Source: Actinacidiphila sp. DG2A-62 | GTDB taxonomy: Bacteria; Actinomycetota; Actinomycetes; Streptomycetales; Streptomycetaceae | Length of the DNA: 64,000 nucleotides | NCBI RefSeq assembly: GCF_035825295.1 | Contig: NZ_JAYMGI010000002.1 | Location: 4,159,001-4,223,000 of the forward strand | Reading direction: 5' to 3' | Shown: in pieces, positions 42,216 to 50,056 of the stretch | How positions within the stretch are numbered: position 1 is the first letter of the stretch | How the letters are laid out: each line of letters opens with the position of its first letter | Translations under genes and position numbers: made by a program | Notes under the pieces: generated by a model | What the model was told of the DNA's origin: nothing | The model's database searches: none | What the model saw: only the letters and a program-made list of their open reading frames with translations

Positions 42216-42446
42216 CGCACCACCTCCGCCCCGCGGCCGCCGCCCAGCGCACGCTTGCCCCTGAGTCTGCCCGGATCACCGGGTCCACGCACGTCAACCG
42301 GCGCAGTTGCCGTCACCCGGATGCGGTACGGCACGCCGGTCCGCGTTGGGCACGCTGGAAGCAGCAGGCGGGCCGTCGCGCGGCGCATCCTCGTTGCGCG
42401 GCCCCCGCCCGGCCGCGGCCCCGGCCCACAGGGAAAGGCGACCGCC

Positions 42447-42929
42447 ATGCGCACCCTGCTCGTCCGCTCGCTGCACCGCCTCGGCACGTACCGCTGGTTC
42501 GCGGTCGTCGCGTCCTCCTGGGCGCCGCGCGCCGACATGTGGCTGCACCGCAGGACCTCGGGCCGCAGGATGCTGCTGTCCGCCCTCTTCCCGGTCCGCG
42601 TGGTGACGACCACCGGGCGCCGCAGCGGGCTGCCGCGGCGGACCCCGCTGCTCACCGTCGACGAGCCCGGCGGCCCCGGCTGCTACGTCGTCGGCAGCAA
42701 CTTCGGCATGGACCGGCCGCCGGCCTGGGCGCTGAACCTGATGTCCGACGGGCGCGCGACGGTGGAGTACGACGGGGTCGACGTGCCGGTCACCGCCGAG
42801 CTGCTGACCGGGCAGGCCCGCGACCGGGCGTGGCAGCGGATGGCCGCGGTGTGGCCGCCGTACCGCGCGTACGCCGCGCACACCGCGCGCGAGTTCCCGC
42901 TCTTCCGCCTCAGCCCGGCGGCGGCCTGA
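42447..42929 (+). CDS. F420-dependent nitroreductase/quinone reductase family protein (DUF385, Ddn-like)
   Basis: 160 aa from ATG 42447. The split-barrel fold of deazaflavin-dependent reductases is recognisable: VVTTTGRRSGLPRRTPLLTV near 50-70, CYVVGSNFGMDRPPAWALNL near 80 and the strand VEYDGVDVPVTAELL near 107. Ddn-type enzymes use reduced cofactor F420, abundant in actinomycetes, to reduce quinones or nitro compounds. The substrate is unknown. The gene is monocistronic, divergent from the ABC-SpoIIE fusion and ends at a perfect 17-bp hairpin. Confidence 0.85.
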   Translation: MRTLLVRSLHRLGTYRWFAVVASSWAPRADMWLHRRTSGRRMLLSALFPVRVVTTTGRRSGLPRRTPLLTVDEPGGPGCYVVGSNFGMDRPPAWALNLMSDGRATVEYDGVDVPVTAELLTGQARDRAWQRMAAVWPPYRAYAAHTAREFPLFRLSPAAA

Positions 42930-42989
42930 AGGTGCGCCCGCGGCGGGCACGGGGAGGCCCGACCCCCACAACGGCGGACCCCCACAACG

Positions 42990-43027
42990 GCGGACGGGCC
43001 GCCGGCTGGTGCCGGCGGCCCGTCCGC
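42990..43027. terminator. perfect 17-bp hairpin, bidirectional terminator
   Basis: Arms 42990-43006 and 43011-43027 are perfectly complementary with a TGGT loop. It lies between the convergent reductase and rodlin genes. A 16-bp direct repeat CCCCCACAACGGCGGA (42963-42978, 42979-42994) abuts and overlaps the left arm. Confidence 0.75.
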
Positions 43028-43078
43028 GACGCGGGGTCCGCTGGGGCCCGTCGGGCCCCCGGTGTCCTCGGGGTGTCG

Positions 43079-43486
43079 TCAGTGGTTGGCCACACCGTTG
43101 CCGGAGAGCACCGGGATGTTGTCCAGGATGTGCGACAGCGGCTCGTCGCCCTTGGCCTGGGTGGAGTTCTCGGTGCACTGCTGGTTCTGCGGCGAGGACA
43201 GCACGTTGATGTCCTGGACGGTGATCGGCACCAGGCCGACCAGCGAACCGACGTTGACCTTGACCGGCAGGCCGACGCAGGGCTTGTTCAGGGTGCCCTG
43301 GACCAGGCCGATCTGCGGGCTCTGGGTGCCGCCGGTCACGGTGTTGCCGTACGCCGACGAGGCACCGTTGCCGTTCACCGTGGTGGTGCCCTCGTCGTTG
43401 CCGATGGCCATGGCCGGGGAGGCGGTGGCGCCGACAGCGGCGACCGACGCGGCGAGAGCAGCACCGGCGAGCATCTTCTTGATCAT
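43079..43486 (-). CDS. rdl: rodlin (aerial-hypha rodlet layer protein)
   Basis: 135 aa from ATG 43486 with GGGACAA upstream. Signal peptide MIKKMLAGAALAASVAAVGA is cleaved near AMA. The mature protein has the rodlin hallmarks IGNDEGTTTVNGNGASSAYG, TLNKPC, SSPQNQQCTENSTQAKGDE and LSHILDNIPVLSGNGV. Rodlins organise chaplin fibrils into paired rodlets on aerial hyphae and spores. A SigBldN-like promoter lies at 43546-43573. It pairs with a second rodlin at 45514, with chaplins between them. Confidence 0.96.
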   Translation of the reverse strand: MIKKMLAGAALAASVAAVGATASPAMAIGNDEGTTTVNGNGASSAYGNTVTGGTQSPQIGLVQGTLNKPCVGLPVKVNVGSLVGLVPITVQDINVLSSPQNQQCTENSTQAKGDEPLSHILDNIPVLSGNGVANH

Positions 43487-43545
43487 TGTTGTCCCTTTTT
43501 TGGTGCTTGGATGCACGGTCTGGAAGGTCGGGTGGAGCGATCTGA

Positions 43546-43573
43546 TCAACCGCTCGCGGGGGGTTTGGTTCCG
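43546..43573 (-). promoter_or_regulatory. SigBldN-like promoter of the rodlin gene
   Basis: On the minus strand CGGAAC (43568-43573), 16 bp, GGTTGA (43546-43551). The SigBldN consensus is close to CGTAAC-N16-CGTTGA, so each hexamer matches at 5 of 6 with exact spacing. Rodlins and chaplins are established SigBldN targets. Confidence 0.6.
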
Positions 43574-43645
43574 GCGTTTCACTCCGATGGGCGAGTGGCC
43601 GGAGCGTCGGTGACGCGACCGGGCGGCCCGCGGGCCGACCCGAGG

Positions 43646-44011
43646 TCAGTGCAGCGGCAGGCCGTTCAGCGGCAGGCCGCCGAGCAGCGAGGCGCCGGGG
43701 ACCGCGCCGGTGACGGCGGGCAGTGCGGCGCCCTTGACCACGTCGGTGGCCTGGCCGAGCAGCTGGTCGGCGGGAAGCTGCTGCGGCAGCGCGTCGGTGG
43801 TGTGGTCGACCGTCGCCACCGCGGAGGACAGGTGCGTGCCGTCCAGCAGCTGCTGGACGGGCTGCGCGGCCAAGAGCTGGTCGACGCCGGCGTTGATGCT
43901 GGTCGGCATCGCAGGGGCGGCGGTCGTGGCGTCCGCGGCGAAGGCGGGCGCGCCCACCCCGACCGCGACCACGGAGCCGGCCATGACCGCTGCGACCTTG
44001 GAAAACTTCAC
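43646..44011 (-). CDS. small secreted protein of unknown function in the rodlin/chaplin cluster
   Basis: 121 aa from GTG 44011 with AAAGGGTGG upstream. The signal peptide MKFSKVAAVMAGSVVAVGVG is almost the same as that of the short chaplin at 45326 (MKYTKVAALAAGTMIAVGG). The mature part lacks cysteines and the chaplin domain. It consists of short amphipathic segments (INAGVDQLLAAQPVQQLL, ALPQQLPADQLLGQ) and ends in a hydrophobic Gly/Leu/Pro tail (SLLGGLPLNGLPLH). The family is not recognised. Position and signal similarity suggest a third component of the hydrophobic sheath or a chaperone for it. Confidence 0.75.
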   Translation of the reverse strand: MKFSKVAAVMAGSVVAVGVGAPAFAADATTAAPAMPTSINAGVDQLLAAQPVQQLLDGTHLSSAVATVDHTTDALPQQLPADQLLGQATDVVKGAALPAVTGAVPGASLLGGLPLNGLPLH

Positions 44012-44258
44012 TTGCCACCCTTTCAGTAGCCGAAGCCGGGGTTCCGGCGCCGGAGGAGTCCGGGGGCCGGGGGCCCTGCCGGCTCGGCGCCTGGTGCGCC
44101 CGGCCTGCCGGCGTCCCTCGCCGGCGCTGCCTCGCCGTGGACAACGAGGGTGCGGCACTGCCGGAAACGCCGGGGCGGCCAGAAGCCGGACAATCACTCG
44201 TTCGGTGACGGCCCCGCGCCCGTACGGCCCACGACGCGTGCGGAGCCGGGTGCGGGCC

Positions 44259-44313
44259 CGGAGCCGACGGCCCGGTCCGCACGCATGAGCGCGGAGCCGA
44301 CGGCCCGGTCCGC
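44259..44313. repeat. 33-bp-period direct repeat in the 350-bp gap 44012-44361
   Basis: The 22-bp block beginning CGGAGCCGACGG occurs at 44259-44280 and 44292-44313. Apart from this and the upstream region of the 121-aa gene, I see no gene or clear regulatory site in 44012-44361. Confidence 0.7.
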
Positions 44314-44361
44314 GCGGCTGAGCGCGCGGGCCGGTCCGGAGCCGGGCGGACGGTCCGCCGG

Positions 44362-44895
44362 TCAGCGGCGGGCGTGGCCCGCGCGGGCGCCGCGGTCGGC
44401 GTGCGGGCCGGCGCCGTGGCCGGCCCGCGCGGGGGCGGTGCGGCCGCCGCGGCGGTAGAGCAGGGCGCCGCCGAACAGCAGCGCGGCCGCCAGGGCCGCG
44501 GCCCCGCCCAGCTCGCCGCCGCCGATCCCGGTCTCCGCCAGGTCGTGGTGCACCGGGCGCGGCTCGGGGACCTGCCGCTGCGGGGTGGTGGGGACCGGGG
44601 TGGCGGGGGTCGGGGTCGTCGGGGGAGGGGTCTGCGCGGTGGGCGGCGCGGGCGTGCCGTTGGAGCAGGCGTTGCCGAACGCGGGGTTCAGCAGGCCGAC
44701 CGCGTCCACCGAGTTGCCGCAGACGTTGACCGGCACCTCGACGGGCGCGGACACGCTGTTGCCGGACACCAGTCCGGGCGAGCCCTCCGCTGTCCCGTGG
44801 GCGCCGGAGTCCGCGCTGGCGTATCCCCCTGCCGCGGCGAGGACGCCGCCGGCGGCGGCGACGGTGAGCACGCTCCGGCTCAGGATCTGTCGCAT
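44362..44895 (-). CDS. sortase-anchored chaplin with a single chaplin domain
   Basis: 177 aa from ATG 44895. A signal peptide is followed by one chaplin domain (~residues 35-78: GSPGLVSGNSVSAPVEVPVN, VCGNSVDAVGLLNPAFGNAC) with its two cysteines. Then come a ~45-residue Pro/Thr linker, a sortase motif LAETG, a membrane helix (GGAAALAAALLFGGALLY) and an Arg-rich tail. Covalent attachment to peptidoglycan by a class E-type sortase (LAxTG) is expected. Classical long chaplins ChpA-C carry two chaplin domains, so this one is a short-headed variant. Confidence 0.92.
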   Translation of the reverse strand: MRQILSRSVLTVAAAGGVLAAAGGYASADSGAHGTAEGSPGLVSGNSVSAPVEVPVNVCGNSVDAVGLLNPAFGNACSNGTPAPPTAQTPPPTTPTPATPVPTTPQRQVPEPRPVHHDLAETGIGGGELGGAAALAAALLFGGALLYRRGGRTAPARAGHGAGPHADRGARAGHARR

Positions 44896-45083
44896 CGAAT
44901 CTTTCTCCGCTCGGGTACGGCCGCACGTGGGTGCGTACGGCCGACGTGCCGTACGGGAGTGCGTACGGCCGCGGGGCGCGCGTGCGCGGGCGCGTCCCGA
45001 TGCGCACCGCCCCGGGGCGCGGCGTGCGCGCTCCGGGGCGGTACCTGATCAGGGCCTGACGGCCCGGCAGGTCGCGATCGTCG

Positions 45084-45326
45084 TCACTCGCTGACGTTGG
45101 CGCAGGTGTTGCCGAACGCCGGGTTCAGCAGGGCGATGATGTCGACGGTGTTGCCGCACAGGTTGATCGGCACGTGGACCGGGACCTGGACGACGTTGCC
45201 GGACAGGACGCCCGGGGAGTGCACGGCGGCGCCGCTCGCGCCGGCGTCCGCGAACGCGGGGGCGGCGGCGCCGCCGACGGCGATCATCGTGCCCGCGGCG
45301 AGCGCCGCGACCTTCGTGTACTTCAC
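45084..45326 (-). CDS. short chaplin
   Basis: 80 aa from GTG 45326 (AAAGGAG upstream). Signal peptide, then a mature chaplin domain of ~53 residues: AAVHSPGVLSGNVVQVPVHV, NLCGNTVDIIALLNPAFGNT, C. Both cysteines of the family are present. Short chaplins are secreted, form amyloid fibrils at the air-water interface and let hyphae grow into air. It lies between the two rodlins. The C-terminus ANVSE is slightly longer than in the shortest members. Confidence 0.95.
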   Translation of the reverse strand: MKYTKVAALAAGTMIAVGGAAAPAFADAGASGAAVHSPGVLSGNVVQVPVHVPINLCGNTVDIIALLNPAFGNTCANVSE

Positions 45327-45513
45327 TTGTGTGCTCCTTTTCGTCAGCGGCGTTCCGGAATACGCCGCGCATTCGCGCAGCAGCCGGCCCGTGGTTCCGG
45401 GACCTCGAACTCCGCTATCGACCGCCTAACGACGACCGGGCGCGGGAGGCAACTCCCCGGCCGGTACGGCGGCCGCGATCCACCCGAATGGACGCGCCGG
45501 GCGGCGGGCGGCG

Positions 45514-45924
45514 TCAGCCGTTGTGCGCGCCGTTCCCGGACAGCACCGGGATGTTGTCCAGGATGTGCGAGAGCGGCTCGTCGCCCTTGGCCTGGGTGCT
45601 GTTCTCGGTGCACTGCTGGTTCTGCGGCGAGGACAGGATGTTGAGGTCCTGGACGGTGATCGGCACCAGGCCGACCAGCGAGCCGAGGTTGGCCTTGGCG
45701 GGCAGCGCGATGCAGGGCTTGTTCAGCGAGCCGGCGATCAGCGCGAACTGCGGGCTCATGTAGCCGCTGGTGTACGTGTTGCCGTAGTACTGCGCGGAAC
45801 CGTTGCCGTTCGCGGTGGTGGTGCCCTCGTCGTTGCCGAGCGCCATGGCCTGGGGGGCGACGGTCGCCGAGACGCCGGCCAGCGAGGCGGCGACGGCGGC
45901 CGTGGCGAAGATCTTCTTGATCAC
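45514..45924 (-). CDS. rdl: rodlin, second copy
   Basis: 136 aa from GTG 45924 (AGAAGGA upstream). Signal peptide VIKKIFATAAVAASLAGVSA, then LGNDEGTTTANGNGSAQYYG, SLNKPC and SSPQNQQCTENSTQAKGDE as in the first rodlin, ending LSGNGAHNG. The C-terminal halves of the two rodlins are nearly identical and the middle differs (YMSPQFALIAG versus TQSPQIGLVQG). This is an old tandem duplication now separated by chaplin genes. Its promoter region is the 410-bp gap 45925-46334 shared with the EPS operon. Confidence 0.96.
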   Translation of the reverse strand: MIKKIFATAAVAASLAGVSATVAPQAMALGNDEGTTTANGNGSAQYYGNTYTSGYMSPQFALIAGSLNKPCIALPAKANLGSLVGLVPITVQDLNILSSPQNQQCTENSTQAKGDEPLSHILDNIPVLSGNGAHNG

Positions 45925-45973
45925 GGTTGGTCCTTCTGGAGAGAGGTTGCCCCGGTACCAGGGGCCGCACTGC

Positions 45974-46001
45974 CCAACCGCGCGGCGGTGGATCGGTAAT
46001 G
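45974..46001 (-). promoter_or_regulatory. weak SigBldN-like promoter of the second rodlin
   Basis: On the minus strand CATTAC (45996-46001), 16 bp, GGTTGG (45974-45979): 4 of 6 in each hexamer against CGTAAC/CGTTGA with the right spacing. It begins 50 bp upstream of the start. The rest of 45925-46334 is AT-richer around 46080-46140 and holds no gene I can support. Confidence 0.35.
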
Positions 46002-46334
46002 GACCTTCACCCGAATGGATAATTTCCGCGCGCCGCCGCGCCGTACACCCCTCGGGGGAGTGACATCCGCGGACCCGGTGTGACCTCGGGTCAATCCCAT
46101 AACCCGTCAACTGATCCGATCGTCATATGAATTTGGAGTAGCGGGGCGCAGCGCGTCGGACGTGATTTCCTGCGGCGGGCGTGCATTCCTGTTCTGGGGA
46201 TTACCTGACAGGCACGGAATTCGTTGACTGCACGCAGCCCGCGCCCGCGCGCCGCTCCGGCGCCGGTCGCGAGCCGCAGGACCGACCACACTTCGGCTTC
46301 GCCGGGCCCGCCCGGCGTGAGAGAACGGCGTGCG

Positions 46335-48035
46335 ATGCCGCAAGACCAGTACGGGCTGGAGGGGCCGGACCGGCCGCACGGGCTCGGGCTCCACGGGCGC
46401 GGGCCGGACGGCCCGGCCGTCCTGGGCGGCACCACCCGCGCGAGCGGCACGGTCCGCGCGCGCGGCACGGTCCGCCTGGACGGCGCGGCCCCCGCGGACG
46501 GCGCGGTCCGCCTGGACGGGCTCACGGTGCTGCACCTGGCGCAGCCGGTCGACGGCGGCGTCGCCCGGGTGGTCGCTGACCTGGCGCGTGCGCAGACGGC
46601 GCTCGGGGCCCGCGTGGTGGTCGGCTGCCCGCCGGACGGCCCGCTCGCCGAGGCGGCGCGGGCGGCCGGAGCGGCGACCGTGCCCTGGCACGCCCGCCGC
46701 TCGCCCGGCCCCGGCCTGCCCGCGGAGGTGGCCGGCGCGGCCCGCGCGGCCCGCGAGAGCGCGGCCGACCTGGTCCACCTGCACAGCGCGAAGGCCGGGC
46801 TGGCCGGCCGGCTGGCGCTGCGCGGCCGCGTCCCCACCGTCTTCCAGCCGCACGCCTGGTCCTACGAGGCGGCGACCGGGCCGCTGCGGGCCGCGTCGGT
46901 GCGCTGGGAGCGGTACGCGGCGCGCTGGGCGCACCGCGTGCTGTGCGTGAGCGAGGCCGAACGCGCCTCCGGCCTGGCGCACGGGATCGCGGCGCGCTGG
47001 CACGTGGTGCGCAACGGCGTGGACACCGCGCGGTTCACTCCGGCGGTGCGGCAGGAGGGGGTGCGGGCGGAGCTGGCCCGGTGGGTCGGGCTCCGGGAGC
47101 CGGGCGGGCCGGATCGGCCGGGCGAGGCGGATCGGCCGGGCGAGGCGGATCGGCCGGGCGACGCGGCTGCGGCGGGCGGGGTGCGCGAGCCGGGAGGCGC
47201 ATCCGAGCGGGGCGGCGCACCCGAGCCAGGCGGCGTGCCCGAGCCGGGCAGCGCACCCGAGCCGGGAGGCGCACCCGAGCCGGGAACGTCGGATCGGCCG
47301 GAGGCGCCCGGGGCGGGAGCGCCCGGCGCTGATGCGCCCGGGGCCGGAGCGCCCGGCGCTGAGGCTCTCGGAGCCGGAGCGTTCGACGCCGAGGTGCTTG
47401 CAGTCGAGGCTGCCGGGACCGTCGCGTCCGGAGTCGAGGCGATCGGCGCTGGAGGGCCCGGCGCTGAGGCGCTCGGCGCCGGGGTGCCGCTGGTGGTGTG
47501 CGTCGGGCGGCTGTGCCGGCAGAAGGGGCAGGACCTGCTGCTGGAGGCATGGCCGCAGGTCACGGCGCGGCTGCCGGAGGCGCGGCTCGTACTGGTCGGC
47601 GACGGGCCGGACGCACAGGCGCTTTGGGCGGCGGCGCCGCGGGGCGTGCTGTTCGCGGGCGCGGCGGCGGACCCGGTCCGCTGGTACCAGGCCGCGGACG
47701 TGGTGGTGCAGCCGTCGCGCTGGGAGGGCATGGCGCTCGCGCCCCTGGAGGCGATGGCGTGCGGCAGACCGGTGGTGCTCACCGACGTCGGCGGCGCGCG
47801 CGAGTGCCTGCCGGAGGTGGACGCGGCGCACTGCGTGGTCCCGCCCGGCGACGCGGCCGCCCTCGCCACGGCCCTGCTGCGGCTGCTCACCGACCCGGTG
47901 CTGCGTTCGGCCGCGTCCCTGCGCGCGCTCGCCCGGGTGCGCGAACGCCACGACCTGCGCGACACCACGGCGGCGGTCACCGCCCTCTACGCCCACCTCC
48001 TCGACCTCCCCGCCCGGGAGGCCACCCCCCGATGA
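46335..48035 (+). CDS. GT4-type glycosyltransferase with a large repetitive inter-domain insert
   Basis: 566 aa from ATG 46335. The N-terminal Rossmann half has VLHLAQPVDGGVARVVADLA near 60 and DLVHLHSAKAGLAG near 145, then VVRNGVDTARF near 225. The C-terminal half has VVCVGRLCRQKGQDLLLEAW near 385 and the donor-binding EGMALAPLEAMACGRPVV. Between them ~130 residues of Pro/Gly/Glu/Ala repeats (about 47095-47480) are inserted. GT4 enzymes transfer a nucleotide-sugar to a lipid-linked or growing glycan. First gene of the EPS operon; its stop overlaps the next start (ATGA). Confidence 0.88.
   Translation: MPQDQYGLEGPDRPHGLGLHGRGPDGPAVLGGTTRASGTVRARGTVRLDGAAPADGAVRLDGLTVLHLAQPVDGGVARVVADLARAQTALGARVVVGCPPDGPLAEAARAAGAATVPWHARRSPGPGLPAEVAGAARAARESAADLVHLHSAKAGLAGRLALRGRVPTVFQPHAWSYEAATGPLRAASVRWERYAARWAHRVLCVSEAERASGLAHGIAARWHVVRNGVDTARFTPAVRQEGVRAELARWVGLREPGGPDRPGEADRPGEADRPGDAAAAGGVREPGGASERGGAPEPGGVPEPGSAPEPGGAPEPGTSDRPEAPGAGAPGADAPGAGAPGAEALGAGAFDAEVLAVEAAGTVASGVEAIGAGGPGAEALGAGVPLVVCVGRLCRQKGQDLLLEAWPQVTARLPEARLVLVGDGPDAQALWAAAPRGVLFAGAAADPVRWYQAADVVVQPSRWEGMALAPLEAMACGRPVVLTDVGGARECLPEVDAAHCVVPPGDAAALATALLRLLTDPVLRSAASLRALARVRERHDLRDTTAAVTALYAHLLDLPAREATPR
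47095..47480 (+). repeat. in-frame repetitive region inside the GT4 gene
   Basis: Imperfect tandem units of 15-24 bp encode DRPGEA, EPGGAPEPG and GAGAPGAEA-type repeats. All periods are multiples of three, so length variation would not break the frame. The position matches the hinge between the two GT4 domains. Confidence 0.8.
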
Positions 48036-50056
48036 CCCCCGACGACGCCACGCGCCCCCGCCCCGCCCGGCCGGCCGCTCCCACGACGCCTCCCGTTCCC
48101 GCACCCGACCGCCCGGACGCCGCGGCCGCCGGGACCGGAGCCACGCCGGACGCTCCCGCGCGGCCCGCGGCCCCGGCCGAACCGGGGGACGGGAGCCTCG
48201 CGGCGGCGGGGGCCCGGCGGGCGGGCGGCGAACGCCCCGCGGGCGCGGCGCGGGGAACGCGGACGGCACGGTCGCAGCCGTCGCGCAGCACGACGCCCAG
48301 CGCGCCCCCGCCCGCGCCCCTGCGCGCCGCCGGGGGACGGCCGGGCGCGGAGCCGCGCGACCTGCGCGAGGCGGAGGCTCGGGAGCCGGCCGGCGGGCAG
48401 GTGCGGGCGCGGAGCGCCGAGCACGCGGCCGGCGAGCACGGCGCATCGCGCGAGCAGACCGTTCCCGCGCCCTCGCGGGTCGGCGGACGGCGCGGCGCCG
48501 GACCGCACGTCCCGGGCTCCGGGGGCGGGCCCGGGCGTGACGTCGAGCACGCCTCCGTACGCGGCCTCCTTCGCGGGCGCGGAAGCGCGCACCGGCGCGG
48601 CACCGGGGACGTGGCGCGCCGCGCCCGGCGCGACCCGCACGGACCCGGGTGGGGGCACGGCGCGTGGGGGCTGGTCGCCGCGGACGTCGTCGGCGTCGCC
48701 GCCGGTATCGCCGCCGGCGCCGCGGCCGGCTCGCCGGGCCCGGGCGTCGCCGGGACCGCCGCGCTGCTCGCCGTGCTGCTGCCGGCACACCGCGCGGGCG
48801 GCCTGTACCGCCCGGGGTTCGCCGCGTCCGCGCTGAGCGAGGCCCCGGCCGTGGCCGTGCGGGCCGGCGCCGCGTGGGCGGTGGCCGCCGCGACCGCCGC
48901 CGCGCTCGCGCCCGGCTCGGCGCTGCGCCCCCTCGCGCTGCTCGCCGCGCTCGCGGCCACCGTGCTCACCGCGTGCCTGCTGCGCGCCTTCCACTACGCG
49001 CGCGGCCGCCGCGCCGCCCGCCGCGACCCGCGCTCGACCCTGATCGTGGGCGCGGGCCCGCACGCCGGCCCGTACGTCCAGCAGATCGCCGCGGCGCTGC
49101 ACGGCCACCCCGAGTACGGCCTGCGCCCGGTCGGCGTCGTCACGCCCGACCCCGGCGCGGAGCCGCACGACCCCGCCGTGCGGCTGCTCGCCGCCGCGCT
49201 GCACGCGCAGACGCCTGGCGCCCCGCCGGGGCTGCCGCTGCCGGTGCTGACCGGCCACGCCGAGATCACCCGCGCGGTGATCCAGAACAGCGTGCGGCAC
49301 GCCGTCGTCACCGGCCCGCCCGCGCTCGACGCGCGCACCACCGCCACGCTGCGGCTGCTGGCCGCCCAGGGCTGCCGGGTCTGGCACCTCACCTCGGGCC
49401 GCGGCCCGGTGCCGCCCGCGCACCTGTGGGGCTTCGCGTTCCGGCCGCTGGACCTGGAGCCGTACCCGGCGCCGCGCCCGGGCCGCGCGGCCAAGCGCGC
49501 GCTGGACGCGGTCCTGTCCGGCGCCGCGCTGCTCGCGCTCGCACCGGTGCTGGCCGCGTGCGCGCTGGCGGTACGCCTCAGCGACGGCCCCGGCGTGCTG
49601 TTCCGGCAGGAGCGGATCGGCCTGGGCGGACGCCCGTTCACGCTGCTGAAGTTCCGCACGCTGCGGCCGACGGACTCGCAGGAGTCCGCGACGCTGTGGA
49701 GCGTCGCGCACGACTCCCGGGTGAGCCGGGTCGGCCGGCTGCTGCGCCGCACCTCCCTCGACGAGCTGCCGCAGTTGTGGAACGTGCTGCGCGGCGACAT
49801 GAGCCTGGTCGGCCCGCGGCCCGAACGCCCGCACTTTGTCGAGGAGTTCAGCCGCGCCCACCCCGGCTACCGGGACCGGCACCGGATGCCGGCCGGCATC
49901 ACCGGGCTCGCCCAGGTGCACGGGCTGCGCGGCGACACCTCGATCAGCGACCGGGCGCGCTTCGACAACCACTACATCGACAGCTGGTCGTGGTGGCAGG
50001 ACATCGCGATCCTGCTGCGCACGGTCGGCTCGCTGTTCCGGATGGGCGGGAGCTGA
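48032..50056 (+). CDS. priming sugar-1-phosphate transferase (WbaP/polyprenyl glycosylphosphotransferase family)
   Basis: 674 aa from ATG 48032. The first ~200 residues are a disordered Ala/Pro/Arg tail. Membrane helices (~210-320) follow, then a CoA-binding-like fold with STLIVGAGPHAGPYVQQIA near 340, and the catalytic bacterial sugar transferase domain from KRALDAVLSGAALLALAPVL, with DGPGVLFRQERIGLGGRPF, LRRTSLDELPQLWNVLRGDM and SLVGPRPERP. It loads the first sugar phosphate on undecaprenyl phosphate to start repeat-unit synthesis. It overlaps both neighbours (ATGA, TGATG). Confidence 0.92.
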   Translation: MTPDDATRPRPARPAAPTTPPVPAPDRPDAAAAGTGATPDAPARPAAPAEPGDGSLAAAGARRAGGERPAGAARGTRTARSQPSRSTTPSAPPPAPLRAAGGRPGAEPRDLREAEAREPAGGQVRARSAEHAAGEHGASREQTVPAPSRVGGRRGAGPHVPGSGGGPGRDVEHASVRGLLRGRGSAHRRGTGDVARRARRDPHGPGWGHGAWGLVAADVVGVAAGIAAGAAAGSPGPGVAGTAALLAVLLPAHRAGGLYRPGFAASALSEAPAVAVRAGAAWAVAAATAAALAPGSALRPLALLAALAATVLTACLLRAFHYARGRRAARRDPRSTLIVGAGPHAGPYVQQIAAALHGHPEYGLRPVGVVTPDPGAEPHDPAVRLLAAALHAQTPGAPPGLPLPVLTGHAEITRAVIQNSVRHAVVTGPPALDARTTATLRLLAAQGCRVWHLTSGRGPVPPAHLWGFAFRPLDLEPYPAPRPGRAAKRALDAVLSGAALLALAPVLAACALAVRLSDGPGVLFRQERIGLGGRPFTLLKFRTLRPTDSQESATLWSVAHDSRVSRVGRLLRRTSLDELPQLWNVLRGDMSLVGPRPERPHFVEEFSRAHPGYRDRHRMPAGITGLAQVHGLRGDTSISDRARFDNHYIDSWSWWQDIAILLRTVGSLFRMGGS

